Positions 1 through 6,357 of a stretch of DNA of 42,696 bases are shown piece after piece. A program made the position numbers and the translations under genes. Source of the DNA: a virus; the IMG/VR virus record IMGVR_UViG_3300046005_001932, positions 1-42,696 of that record; one strand, 5' to 3'. The notes beneath the pieces were generated by a model. That model worked only from the letters and a program-made list of their open reading frames with translations. It ran no database searches and was not told the origin of the DNA. Within the stretch, counting starts at the first letter, position 1. Each line of letters begins with the position of its first letter.

Positions 1-367
1 TGACGCCATCGGAACCAGCGTCTCCGGGGCCAGCAAGGCGGGCTATATCAGCGAGTTCGGCACCCTGATCGCCTATTTCGAGGCGCAGACCGGCAGCGCG
101 ACCGGGCAGATGCCGATGCTGATTATCCGCACCGGCACCCGCAGCCCGAACAGCGGGGCCTATGTCGCCGCCTATCAGGACATCCGCGATGCTCAGGACA
201 CCTGCGTCCGGACTTACCCCGGCGCTTTCATGGCGTTCACCGGGGCGGTCAACTTCCTCACCCGCAACATGATGCAGGACACCTATCACTGGAACCAGAC
301 CGCCCAGAATGAGGTCGGCGTCTCAACGGCAATGGTCGCGGCGTCGGTCTGTGTCGGCCGCGCTTAG
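1..367 (+). CDS. Tail fibre/tip esterase, C-terminal part only (SGNH / sialate O-acetylesterase-like)
   Basis: This is the 3' end of a gene that starts before the window; the open frame runs from base 2 to a TAG stop at 365-367. It matches the last 121 residues of the phage B tail esterase (34921-36909) with few changes. It retains the final catalytic region, where a DTYHWNQT block would supply the Asp/His of an SGNH hydrolase. Such tail esterases probably deacetylate surface polysaccharide during adsorption. The first 180 bases are almost unchanged between A and B, and then differences become frequent. Confidence 0.85.
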   Translation, partial: DAIGTSVSGASKAGYISEFGTLIAYFEAQTGSATGQMPMLIIRTGTRSPNSGAYVAAYQDIRDAQDTCVRTYPGAFMAFTGAVNFLTRNMMQDTYHWNQTAQNEVGVSTAMVAASVCVGRA

Positions 368-402
368 CCCCACCCTCACGCTTCATAATCAGGAGACAGC
401 CC

Positions 403-651
403 GTGACGGCACAAGATCACATTGACGCTATCGGCTCGGCCCAGATTGAACTGGAAGAAAGTCTCGAGGAGCTCCTGGTGGCGTCTCGACTGGTCGAGAA
501 ACTGGCCGCCCGGGCCGCTCGCAAGGCGCGGCGCGTTCACGTCCTGCAGGACGCCGCCCAGCGCGCGTTCAAGGAAGCCTATCCGGAAGACAATATCGTG
601 CTGTTCTCGGGCGGCTCGAACAAGCCGGAGCCGCAGGAGCCGAAGCCGTGA
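403..651 (+). CDS. Small hypothetical protein, likely coiled coil
   Basis: This 82-residue protein starts at a GTG preceded by an AGGAGA ribosome site. Residues 5 to 60 are rich in Glu, Leu, Ala and Arg and look helical, with an amphipathic heptad-like pattern; the tail is Pro/Glu-rich. No catalytic motif is visible. It sits just after the tail esterase and overlaps the next membrane gene by four bases, so it belongs to the late/lysis operon. A chaperone or tail accessory role is possible but unsupported. Confidence 0.6.
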   Translation: MTAQDHIDAIGSAQIELEESLEELLVASRLVEKLAARAARKARRVHVLQDAAQRAFKEAYPEDNIVLFSGGSNKPEPQEPKP

Positions 652-1136
652 TCGCGATGCTGTTCGGGGTTGCAACCCTTCTGGTCTGGGCCGTCAGTCA
701 GTGGGCCGCGCATGACGACCGCCGCCATGTCGACGCGCTAGGCGTCAGCCTGATGTTCTGCGTCAGCTACCTGCTGACCAACGTCCTCGCGGTCACCCTC
801 GGTTGGCCGGACATGATTGCCTGGTTCCCGTTTCTGGATGGGGTTCTGTGCGCCATGATCTACTTTAACTGGCGCCGCCATCCCAAGGCCTGGAAGGCGG
901 TCGTGATGGCCGCTCTGGTCGCGCAGCTGGTGCTGCATTTCGCAGCCACCGTGTTGTGGAAGACCGACCAGCTGACGTTCAACGGCGCGTACCTGTACGC
1001 CACCCTCATCAACGGCGCTTTCGCCATTCAGCTACTTGCGATCGGGAGCGTCGGGGTTGGTCATGGTCTGGGTCGCTTGCTCGCTGGTCGGCGTCATCTT
1101 CGGCGGGTGGCTTCTGTCGCGGATGCTCGCCGATGA
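648..1136 (+). CDS. Multi-pass membrane protein, unknown
   Basis: This 162-residue protein starts with GTG inside the preceding stop (GTGA). Hydrophobic stretches at about residues 1-18, 30-52, 58-74, 84-104 and 112-138 suggest four or five membrane segments. The last 20 residues are Arg-rich. The position between tail and endolysin genes fits a lysis-cassette membrane protein, perhaps holin-related, but the family is not recognised. Its 3' end overlaps two short downstream frames, so the exact C-terminus matters for which of those is translated. Confidence 0.6.
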   Translation: MIAMLFGVATLLVWAVSQWAAHDDRRHVDALGVSLMFCVSYLLTNVLAVTLGWPDMIAWFPFLDGVLCAMIYFNWRRHPKAWKAVVMAALVAQLVLHFAATVLWKTDQLTFNGAYLYATLINGAFAIQLLAIGSVGVGHGLGRLLAGRRHLRRVASVADARR

Positions 1137-1194
1137 CCGGGGTGACCTTAGACCGCCTCGACGAAAGGACCGAGGCCCACGGACTGGCGATTGA
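1063..1194 (+). CDS. Possible 43-residue membrane peptide nested between genes
   Basis: An ATG at 1063 opens a frame with one strongly hydrophobic segment (about residues 2-20) followed by a very basic tail rich in Arg, Lys and Asp. It lies wholly within the end of the upstream membrane gene and the start of the downstream XhlA-like gene, in the third frame. Short membrane peptides with basic tails are common in lysis cassettes, but the ribosome site is weak and the overlap makes chance likely. Confidence 0.25.
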   Translation: MVWVACSLVGVIFGGWLLSRMLADDRGDLRPPRRKDRGPRTGD

Positions 1195-1321
1195 GGCCCT
1201 GAAGGTCGAGGTCAAGGGTCTGTGGCGCATCGTCTACTGGGGCAGCGGGGTGTGCTTCGGTTTCGGCGTGGTGGTCACCCTGCTGGTGCCGAAAATCTCC
1301 AAGCTGCTGGGGCTGTCATGA
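1133..1321 (+). CDS. XhlA-like haemolysin/holin accessory protein
   Basis: The likely start is the ATG at 1133, giving 62 residues. An N-terminal amphipathic helix containing LDRLDERTE is followed by one membrane segment (about residues 37-54), the layout of XhlA-type proteins that partner with holins. Phage B has an equivalent with the same RLDERT block at 36954-37187, but there the membrane segment comes first. The stop overlaps the next ATG by four bases (ATGA), suggesting translational coupling with the holin-like gene. Confidence 0.65.
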   Translation: MTGVTLDRLDERTEAHGLAIEALKVEVKGLWRIVYWGSGVCFGFGVVVTLLVPKISKLLGLS

Positions 1322-1596
1322 GCGTTCTGAAGCGCGACTATCAAACCTTGGATGCCATCGTGGTCGTCGGTGCCATGCTGATCGTGGGCGGCGGCATTGC
1401 TGGCCTCATGTTCCTGACCGTGCCGGGTGAGAACCTGGCCGTCGTGGCGGGGCTTCTCGGCGGCCTCTCGGGCACCGTGGTCGGGGGCTACGTGGGGTTC
1501 CGGTTCGGTGCCTCCCTGCCCGGCAAGGACAACCAGCCGGTGAAGGTCGTCATCACGCCCGCCGACCCCGTGCAGGTCGAAGAAACCCGGCCCTAA
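1318..1596 (+). CDS. Holin-like two-segment membrane protein
   Basis: The coupled ATG at 1318 gives a 92-residue protein with two hydrophobic segments, about residues 14-36 and 40-62, separated by a short PGEN turn, and a charged Pro/Val-rich C-terminal tail. This size and topology fit a class II-type holin, and it lies directly upstream of the endolysin. Holin families share little sequence, so the assignment rests on topology and position only. Confidence 0.6.
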   Translation: MSVLKRDYQTLDAIVVVGAMLIVGGGIAGLMFLTVPGENLAVVAGLLGGLSGTVVGGYVGFRFGASLPGKDNQPVKVVITPADPVQVEETRP

Positions 1597-1625
1597 GGCC
1601 CACCCCGACAATCTGGAGAGAGACC

Positions 1626-2048
1626 ATGCCTTACGCCCTCGGGCCGAAGTCGCGCGAGCGGCTGTCCGGCGTCCACCCCGATCTGGTCAAGGTGATCGAA
1701 CGGGCCATCCAACTGACGCAGCAGGACTTCATGGTGCTCGAGGGCGTCCGGACCCCTGCCCGACAGAAGCAACTCTACGCCCAGGGCCGGACCGCCCCCG
1801 GCCCCAAGGTGACGTGGACGCTGAACAGCAATCACTTCATCAACCCGAAGACCGGCTACGGCCATGCGGTGGATCTGGTGCCGTTCCCGGTCGACTGGTC
1901 ACACGCCAAGCTGGACGTGGTCTCGAAGGCCATGTTTGCGGCGGCGAAGGAACTCGGCGTCGCGATCCGGTGGGGTGCCGATTGGGATCGGGACGGCAAG
2001 CCTCGCGAGAAGGGCGAGACGGATTCGCCTCATTTCGAGCTCGCGTGA
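1626..2048 (+). CDS. Endolysin, M15 peptidase (VanY/L-Ala-D-Glu type)
   Basis: This 140-residue protein has the M15 zinc peptidase signature: a GVRTPARQ segment after the first third, an SNHF..GYGHAVDLVP block that supplies a His and Asp zinc ligand, and a C-terminal SPHFEL block with the third His. Such phage enzymes cut the peptide stems of peptidoglycan at the end of infection. There is no signal peptide, so holin-dependent release is expected. A GGAGAGA ribosome site precedes the ATG. Phage B carries a second, diverged member at 37792-38175. Confidence 0.9.
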   Translation: MPYALGPKSRERLSGVHPDLVKVIERAIQLTQQDFMVLEGVRTPARQKQLYAQGRTAPGPKVTWTLNSNHFINPKTGYGHAVDLVPFPVDWSHAKLDVVSKAMFAAAKELGVAIRWGADWDRDGKPREKGETDSPHFELA

Positions 2049-2377
2049 TGATCCCCCGCGAAGCTCGCATGGCCCTGTCCATGGCCGCCCTGATCGTCCT
2101 GCTGATCTTCATCGTGCTGGCCCTGTCGTGGTGCAGCGAGAGGGAACGGGCCGGCAAGGCAAGCAACGCCGCCACCATGGCCGAGGGCCGCACCACTTCC
2201 GCGGTCGAGGCCATCAATGAAACCGGCAAGCTCGCTGAGCGCGGGCAGGCCACAGACGCCACCGTGGAGGACTCCCAAGATGCAATCCGCCAAGCCGATC
2301 CTGCTGATCGCGACCGTGTCGCTCGCGCTCGCCTCTGCCGCCTGCAGCAGCGTACCGATTGCCACCGGGTGCAGTGA
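2048..2377 (+). CDS. i-spanin (Rz-like)
   Basis: The ATG at 2048 overlaps the endolysin stop. The 109-residue product has an N-terminal membrane anchor (about residues 9-29) and then a charged, Glu/Ala-rich helical region, as in Rz-type inner-membrane spanins. The o-spanin gene begins inside it at 2280 in another frame, which is the characteristic Rz/Rz1 arrangement. Together they would fuse the inner and outer membranes in the last step of lysis. The final residues are Arg-rich because that DNA also encodes the o-spanin. Confidence 0.75.
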   Translation: MIPREARMALSMAALIVLLIFIVLALSWCSERERAGKASNAATMAEGRTTSAVEAINETGKLAERGQATDATVEDSQDAIRQADPADRDRVARARLCRLQQRTDCHRVQ

Positions 2378-2606
2378 ACTCGCCCGGCCGATCCTGACGA
2401 CGGACACGCCCCACGCCGACCTCGGCAACACGGGCGACCCGGCGCTGGACTGGCAGCTCTACGGCGTCGGCGAGACGGGCCAGCTGAACAAGGCCAACGA
2501 TCGCGCCAAGACCGGGTTCGGGATCATCAACGCCTGCGAGGTCCGGGACAATACGATCAGGGCGCACATCGAGCGGCCCTGGTATCGGCGATTGCTGCCC
2601 GGGTAG
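2280..2606 (+). CDS. o-spanin (Rz1-like lipoprotein)
   Basis: The chosen ATG at 2280 gives a 108-residue protein with a lipoprotein signal: Lys near the N-terminus, a hydrophobic stretch, and an LASAAC lipobox, so Cys21 or so would be lipidated. It overlaps the i-spanin gene by 98 bases in a different frame. The mature protein is longer than classical Rz1 but similar in length to the phage B counterpart at 38553-38882. It would sit in the outer membrane and bind the i-spanin. Confidence 0.75.
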   Translation: MQSAKPILLIATVSLALASAACSSVPIATGCSELARPILTTDTPHADLGNTGDPALDWQLYGVGETGQLNKANDRAKTGFGIINACEVRDNTIRAHIERPWYRRLLPG

Positions 2607-2659
2607 GCGATCATCCCGGTGACGCCACCAACATGATCCCGCGCCCCTTGAGGCGTCTG

Positions 2660-2695
2660 AGGCCCTGCTGTCCTTCGGGATGGCGGGGCCTTTCT
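2660..2695 (+). terminator. Intrinsic terminator ending the phage A late operon
   Basis: AGGCCCTGC (2660-2668) pairs with GCGGGGCCT (2683-2691) with one G-T pair, and an inner TCC-TTCG-GGA hairpin forms the loop; a short T run follows. It lies 54 bases after the o-spanin stop, just before the attachment region. Confidence 0.75.
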
Positions 2696-2704
2696 GCTGT
2701 CTGA

Positions 2705-2888
2705 GGTTTTGCATCCCGCCCGCAACCGACTGAAATGCTTAGAGCCGGTTTCGCCCGGTTTTACAGTCATGGCCCTGAAATCCCGAATATAGGTCCAGCT
2801 TCCCAAGCTTTTCGTGCGGGTTCGATTCCCGCCGCCCGCTCCAATACTTAGCCGGATTGCGCCTGGCGGTTTTGCAAACTGTTTTGCA
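2705..2888. other. attP-like site with arm-type repeats around a tRNA-Gly core (A/B junction)
   Basis: The core is the tRNA-Gly 3' half. On its left, in phage A DNA, are GGTTTTGCA (2705-2713) and GGTTTTACA (2757-2765). On its right, next to the integrase, are GGTTTTGCA (2868-2876) and TGTTTTGCA (2880-2888), all in the same orientation. Repeats on both sides are expected of attP (or the middle junction of tandem prophages), whereas attL or attR would have host DNA on one side. Arm function is inferred from position and repetition. Confidence 0.6.
2799..2842 (+). pseudogene. tRNA-Gly(CCC) 3' fragment (attachment core)
   Basis: The sequence contains an anticodon loop TTCCCAA, a T arm GCGGG-TTCGATT-CCCGC, an acceptor strand CGCCCGC and encoded TCCA. 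The D arm and 5' acceptor strand are missing, and the 5' side of the anticodon stem pairs for only three bases, so identity with a real tRNA starts near the anticodon loop. This is the standard footprint of a tyrosine integrase that uses the 3' half of a tRNA gene. Confidence 0.85.
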
Positions 2889-2899
2889 GCCGCCGTTCC

Positions 2900-3910
2900 C
2901 TATCCCTTCCGGTTCAGCTTCGTAATCATGGCGCTGGCGATGGCTTTTCGCCCGACATACCGGCGGATAATCCGGTCGACCCGGTCCTCTTCCCACGCCA
3001 GCAGCTCGGCAATCTCGCGGTTCGACAGGCCGGCCAGGTGCGCCCGGGTGGCGAAGGTGCCTCGGAGGTCGTGGAAGTGCAGATCCCGGCCGGGCAGGGC
3101 CTCGGCTCGAGCGGTGCGGAAGCCGGTTCCGTTTGGACCGTCCTTCCATGGCCGCCCCTTCTCGTTGGTCAGGACGGTCGTGCTGCGGCGAGGGATGGCC
3201 TCCAGCACGGCCCGGAGGTCATCGTAGAGGGGAACGAAGGCCGACTTGCCGCCGCCGCTCTTGTTGGTCGGGATGACGATCTCGAACTCCCCGACGTGCG
3301 ACCACGACAGCCGGCGCAGGTCCTCGGCCCGGAACCCGGTGTGAGCGGCCAGCGTGACGCCGTGCCAGACCTCGGGTGAGGCGGCCTTGCGGAACGCGGC
3401 GAGGTCGTCGTCGGTCCAGACCACGTCGGACCTGTCGGTGCTGTAGAGGCTCTTGATCCCCTCGCAGGGGTTGGCGCTGATCCGGTCCAGATCGACGGCA
3501 TGGGATAGGACACGGGAAAGAACCTGAATGGCGTAGTCGGCGCTCCTGGGGCGGTCCGCCCACTGGTCGCGCCAGCGTTTGATCTGCGGCCTGATCTTTT
3601 CAGGATGATCGAACAGCCCGACCCGGTAGTCACCGAAGCGATCGACAACGCGATCCAGCCACGGCGCCCATATGCGCCGGGTCGTGTCGGCCAGGCCCGT
3701 GAAGGCCGGTGCTGCCCGGTATTGCGCGACCAGGCCCCTGATCTTGCCGTCGTCGCTCACCTTTCGGCTGGCCAGCGCATCGGCATAGGCGGCCATGAAC
3801 TCAGGCGATCCGGGATTGGCCGGCAGCCGAGGCCCGCCGCGCCATGCGTAGTGATAGGTCCGGCCCTTCGCCTTGACCGTGAAGACCCCTTTAAGGGCGA
3901 CCTTGACCAT
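2900..3910 (-). CDS. int: Tyrosine-recombinase integrase of phage B
   Basis: The likely start is the ATG at 3910 (product beginning MVKVALKGVF), giving 336 residues; a longer frame upstream only overlaps the preceding gene. The catalytic domain shows box I HTGFRAEDLRRL, box II HFHDLRGTFATR with the HxxR pair, and a C-terminal RRYVGR with the nucleophilic Tyr. An N-terminal SAM-like core-binding region spans about residues 70-180. It lies 58 bases from the tRNA-Gly core and its arm-like repeats. As the last gene of the PL operon it would be expressed after induction, with the small upstream gene as a possible excisionase. Confidence 0.92.
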   Translation of the reverse strand: MVKVALKGVFTVKAKGRTYHYAWRGGPRLPANPGSPEFMAAYADALASRKVSDDGKIRGLVAQYRAAPAFTGLADTTRRIWAPWLDRVVDRFGDYRVGLFDHPEKIRPQIKRWRDQWADRPRSADYAIQVLSRVLSHAVDLDRISANPCEGIKSLYSTDRSDVVWTDDDLAAFRKAASPEVWHGVTLAAHTGFRAEDLRRLSWSHVGEFEIVIPTNKSGGGKSAFVPLYDDLRAVLEAIPRRSTTVLTNEKGRPWKDGPNGTGFRTARAEALPGRDLHFHDLRGTFATRAHLAGLSNREIAELLAWEEDRVDRIIRRYVGRKAIASAMITKLNRKG

Positions 3911-4103
3911 GACGCGCCTCCAGACGCGCCAGCTCCAAGTCCAGCGCGTCGTCATTGGCCGCAGTCGGGTCGCCAAAGTCCAGAGTGAACCCGCCGTCGC
4001 CGGCCGCGCGCAGGGCCCGGACCTGCAGGCCATGCTCCGCGGCCCATGCGTAGGCGGTTTCCAGATCCCGGCGCCGCAGCCCTGGTCGTTTCGCTGCGGT
4101 CAT
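3891..4103 (-). CDS. Small pre-integrase protein, candidate excisionase
   Basis: The ATG at 4103 overlaps the upstream stop (ATGA) and gives 70 residues. The protein begins with a basic RRRDLETAYAWAAEHGL helix, has a strand ending DGGFTLDFG, and ends in an acidic/basic LELARLEARHG helix. Phage C has a protein of the same layout in the same place (42112-42309). A gene of this size that is translationally tied to int, at the end of the leftward operon, is a natural candidate for a recombination directionality factor. That function is inferred from position only. Confidence 0.6.
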   Translation of the reverse strand: MTAAKRPGLRRRDLETAYAWAAEHGLQVRALRAAGDGGFTLDFGDPTAANDDALDLELARLEARHGQGRP

Positions 4104-4516
4104 CCGTCCACCCCCTCCCGCGCAAGAAGGGCGAGACACTGGTCTGCCTTGTCGAGCGAGGGCGTCATGTCGCTGTGCTCCGCAACGGTAAGGCGCGCGT
4201 CATCTTCGTTCTTGCCGTCCAGCATTTGCAAATGAACGCAGGCGTCAAACTCTGCCCACTCTTGAGGCTCAAACAGTCGCGCCACCTTCTCCCGCAGCCC
4301 TACCATAGAGGGGGCTGGGGATGCGTAGGGAGGCTGATGCGCCTCATAGGTATGGCCGCAGACCGAACAGTCGCCCATCGCCATGATGTCGGGATGGTAG
4401 TCATGCGGATGAGTGCCCGGCCCACGCCAAGCCACCGGCGCGGAGGGAGAGACGGGGTCGGTGCTAACTTTCCAGTCGCCCAGTTTGTCGTAGAATGGGA
4501 GTATGCTCATACTCAT
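4100..4516 (-). CDS. Hypothetical protein with CxxCGH zinc-knuckle-like motif
   Basis: This 138-residue protein has a CSVCGHTYEAH segment at about residues 50-60, which could bind a metal. The C-terminal half is helical and acidic. Bases 4278-4381 are identical to the end of the window in phage C, while the following part of the gene is replaced there by an unrelated segment before similarity resumes at the ALLAREGV C-terminus. It is coupled to both neighbours by four-base overlaps. Function unknown. Confidence 0.65.
   Translation of the reverse strand: MSMSILPFYDKLGDWKVSTDPVSPSAPVAWRGPGTHPHDYHPDIMAMGDCSVCGHTYEAHQPPYASPAPSMVGLREKVARLFEPQEWAEFDACVHLQMLDGKNEDDARLTVAEHSDMTPSLDKADQCLALLAREGVDG
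4278..4381. repeat. 104-bp block identical to 42593-42696
   Basis: This stretch inside the CxxCGH gene is the same base for base as the last 104 bases of the window, in the same orientation. The copy in phage C may continue beyond the window. It marks recent exchange, or a shared parent, between phages B and C. Confidence 0.9.
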
Positions 4517-4929
4517 GCCCCTCCCTTCAGGCTTGCAAGGGCAGCTTGGGCGATGTCAGCCGCGTCGAGGCGCGCCGCTCTGGCTCCTCGGTCGAACTCA
4601 TCGACGGGGCCGACCGAAAGCGCGGGCAGGCCCTCAATCTCAGCCAACGCCACCCGCATCACCTCCCTATCAAGGGAGAGGGCGAGAAGGGTGTGGATGT
4701 CGCGCTGGGTGACCAAAACCCATCCGCTCCCGGCGTAACCAACGTGACCGACCTCTGTGGAGTTGACCGCGTCGGTCAGCCGTTCGATTGCCCCAGCCAC
4801 GTCCGAGGGGGCTGCGGGAATGGGAGAGGCAACCGCCTCCCACTTGTCGCCCTCCAGCTCACGCTCGATGAAGCGGTACTCCTTGCCGCCCATCATGCGG
4901 ACCTCGCCGGGAATGGGGCTGTCAGTCAT
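4513..4929 (-). CDS. Hypothetical early phage protein
   Basis: This 138-residue protein has a charged N-terminus containing GEVRMMGGKEYRFIE, a middle segment GSGWVLVTQRDIHTLL, and an Ala-rich helical C-terminus. It is coupled to the gene below by ATGA and its start overlaps the TM-peptide stop. I do not recognise the family. The Ala-rich tail with regular hydrophobic residues resembles other phage accessory proteins in this operon. Confidence 0.6.
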   Translation of the reverse strand: MTDSPIPGEVRMMGGKEYRFIERELEGDKWEAVASPIPAAPSDVAGAIERLTDAVNSTEVGHVGYAGSGWVLVTQRDIHTLLALSLDREVMRVALAEIEGLPALSVGPVDEFDRGARAARLDAADIAQAALASLKGGA

Positions 4930-5012
4930 TGGTCATCACCTTTCAGGTATTGGATGAAGGCCCCCACGAAGGCCAAGGTCAGCAGTGCGAGGAGAACAGC
5001 GCCCGCGATCAC
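4926..5012 (-). CDS. 28-residue membrane peptide
   Basis: A GTG at 5012 overlaps the upstream stop as GTGA and opens a frame of 28 residues that is nearly all one membrane segment (GAVLLALLTLAFVGAF) ending in a charged KGDDQ tail. The four-base overlap at both ends is the same pattern used throughout this operon, which supports translation. Function unknown. Confidence 0.5.
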   Translation of the reverse strand: MIAGAVLLALLTLAFVGAFIQYLKGDDQ

Positions 5013-5245
5013 GTCCCTGGTTCCTTCTCGGGAGATTGTTGGCGGGCAGCGGCGATCAGTTCCAGCACGGCGTTTCGGGCGGCTGCAATGAAGGCCGCGT
5101 CCTCGGCGGACAGATAGCTTGCCACCACACGTCCGCTCTCGTCCTCGATGCACGGGCACCCGGAAGCGCCCATCGTGTATTCCCACGGCTCTGGCGTCGC
5201 CTCGCCTGCCAGCCGTTCCAGTTCAGCCCATCTGTCCGCGCTCAT
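5009..5245 (-). CDS. Ea22-like accessory protein
   Basis: This 78-residue protein follows the pattern of Ead/Ea22-type phage proteins: an N-terminal ELERLAGEATPEPWE segment and a C-terminal AAFIAAARNAVLELIAAAR helix, with a short Cys pair (CPC) between. Proteins of this kind are widespread in early operons of temperate phages and their biochemical role is not known. It is coupled to both neighbours. Confidence 0.55.
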   Translation of the reverse strand: MSADRWAELERLAGEATPEPWEYTMGASGCPCIEDESGRVVASYLSAEDAAFIAAARNAVLELIAAARQQSPEKEPGT

Positions 5246-5646
5246 CCCTCGGCTCCTTCGGCTTTATGGGTGGTGCGGAGGATGGCGATGCACAGGGCGA
5301 GCGCGGGGGTGTTGCCATCCGTCATCACCCGTTCTGCGTTGAACGTTCCGGACCGCTGGACCATCGCCCAGCCGTTGCCGTCGAAGTCGCGCTCGACCAT
5401 GCAGCGACACCCCGGCAGCACCCGTTCCGCCAGAGCGAGGGCAGCGGTGACGCAGGTGGTGTAGCGAGGGGCGTCCCAGCCCGCACCGTTCGGCCCCATC
5501 GTGACCCGCCCGTCTTCCCAGCAGACCAAAAGGGACGTGTCTTTCGCCGCCCATGCCGGGCGCAGGTTCAGGGCACGGTCGATCAGGCTGTCAGATTGAC
5601 GGTCGCCCGCCTCGGCTACCGACAGCCGTGCTAGAAGATCAGTCAT
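5242..5646 (-). CDS. Phage ABA-sandwich-like accessory protein
   Basis: The start was set at the ATG for MTDLLARLSV, giving 134 residues. The pattern of an N-terminal helix, a central DGRVTMGPNGAGWDAPRYT strand region, a TAALALAERVLPG helix and a C-terminal TPALALCIAIL helix resembles phage ABA-sandwich proteins of early accessory regions. The role of this family is unknown. It slightly overlaps the upstream gp6-like gene. Confidence 0.5.
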   Translation of the reverse strand: MTDLLARLSVAEAGDRQSDSLIDRALNLRPAWAAKDTSLLVCWEDGRVTMGPNGAGWDAPRYTTCVTAALALAERVLPGCRCMVERDFDGNGWAMVQRSGTFNAERVMTDGNTPALALCIAILRTTHKAEGAEG

Positions 5647-6010
5647 GTGACGTTCCTTTGGGTTCATCGGCGGAAGGACCGCCGATACCTACAGCGCTTG
5701 CAGTTCTCGCCTTGCGATAGGGTGCGACCCACGCCTCCACGGGACTGAGCGTCATGGTATCGTCACCGCGTTCGTATGCGCGGAGACTGAGCATCAGAAC
5801 GGCGAGCCGAAGCGGCGCAGGCGATGTGCTTGTCAGCGACAAACCAATTTCTGCCTCAACGATGGCGCGTGCCTTGGCTACCAGCCGCTTGATTAGGCTG
5901 TCTTCGTCGCCCGTATGGACCCGAAGAAACAGCTTTGCTTCCGCCAGACTGACAGGCAACGTCTCCACCGCCGCAGGCTGGGTATGGAGCGAAGCGGAAT
6001 GCGCCCTCAT
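5639..6010 (-). CDS. Short gp6-like head-tail connector paralogue in the early operon
   Basis: This 123-residue protein contains VSLAEAKLFLRV followed by DEDSLIKRLVAKARAIVEAE, the helical core of gp6-type head-tail connectors. The phage B structural connector at 24966-25538 has the matching LTTADAKAHLRV and DDDTLIAANVAAARAHVEAR. The early copy lacks the strand-rich middle that follows in the structural protein and is about two thirds the length. Its place in the leftward early operon, coupled by ATGA to the gene above, is abnormal for a structural protein. It may be a domesticated fragment or an interference factor. Confidence 0.6.
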   Translation of the reverse strand: MRAHSASLHTQPAAVETLPVSLAEAKLFLRVHTGDEDSLIKRLVAKARAIVEAEIGLSLTSTSPAPLRLAVLMLSLRAYERGDDTMTLSPVEAWVAPYRKARTASAVGIGGPSADEPKGTSHD

Positions 6011-6357
6011 CCCTCATCTCCACTATTCCTGGTGGCGGTGGCGATGGCGACGCGGGCGCGTAGCCATGCTGCTTCTCGGGTTTTGGTGCCGGTGCCCCTG
6101 TCCAAGTAGTCGAGCGCCTTCGCGGCGACAGGGAGCGCCAGAAGGTCGGTCAACGCCTCCAGCAGTTCAGGAGCGGCGGCTATCAGGCGGGCGTTGGCGG
6201 CGTCGGTGATCGGGTTGTAGGTGGCCAGCCACATATTCTCGTAGCTGGCGCACGCGATAACCTGACGACCGCCCGGACCATAAAGGTCGAAGGTCGATTT
6301 GCCCGGCTCGTATCCCGGCCCGAAATCCCAAGGCCCCGGCGTATGTGCCCCGCTCAT
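6007..6357 (-). CDS. Ea22-like accessory protein
   Basis: The ATG at 6357 overlaps the upstream stop as ATGA and gives 116 residues. The N-terminal HTPGPWDFGPG and the later NARLIAAAPELLEAL segment are hallmarks of Ead/Ea22-type phage accessory proteins. A 16-base stretch encoding LLEA recurs in the neighbouring 440-residue gene, pointing to domain shuffling among these genes. Biochemical role unknown. Confidence 0.6.
   Translation of the reverse strand: MSGAHTPGPWDFGPGYEPGKSTFDLYGPGGRQVIACASYENMWLATYNPITDAANARLIAAAPELLEALTDLLALPVAAKALDYLDRGTGTKTREAAWLRARVAIATATRNSGDEG

Larger units (their letters stand above)
1..2798. mobile_element. Phage A, right end (partial)
   Basis: This is the right end of a prophage that begins before the window. 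It holds the end of a tail esterase gene, a membrane/holin cassette, endolysin, spanins and a terminator, all on the plus strand, which is the usual end of a siphophage late operon. The tail gene is nearly the same as that of phage B, but the lysis cassette is different, so A is a relative of B and not a second copy. The boundary with B is placed at the tRNA-Gly fragment. Confidence 0.85.
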
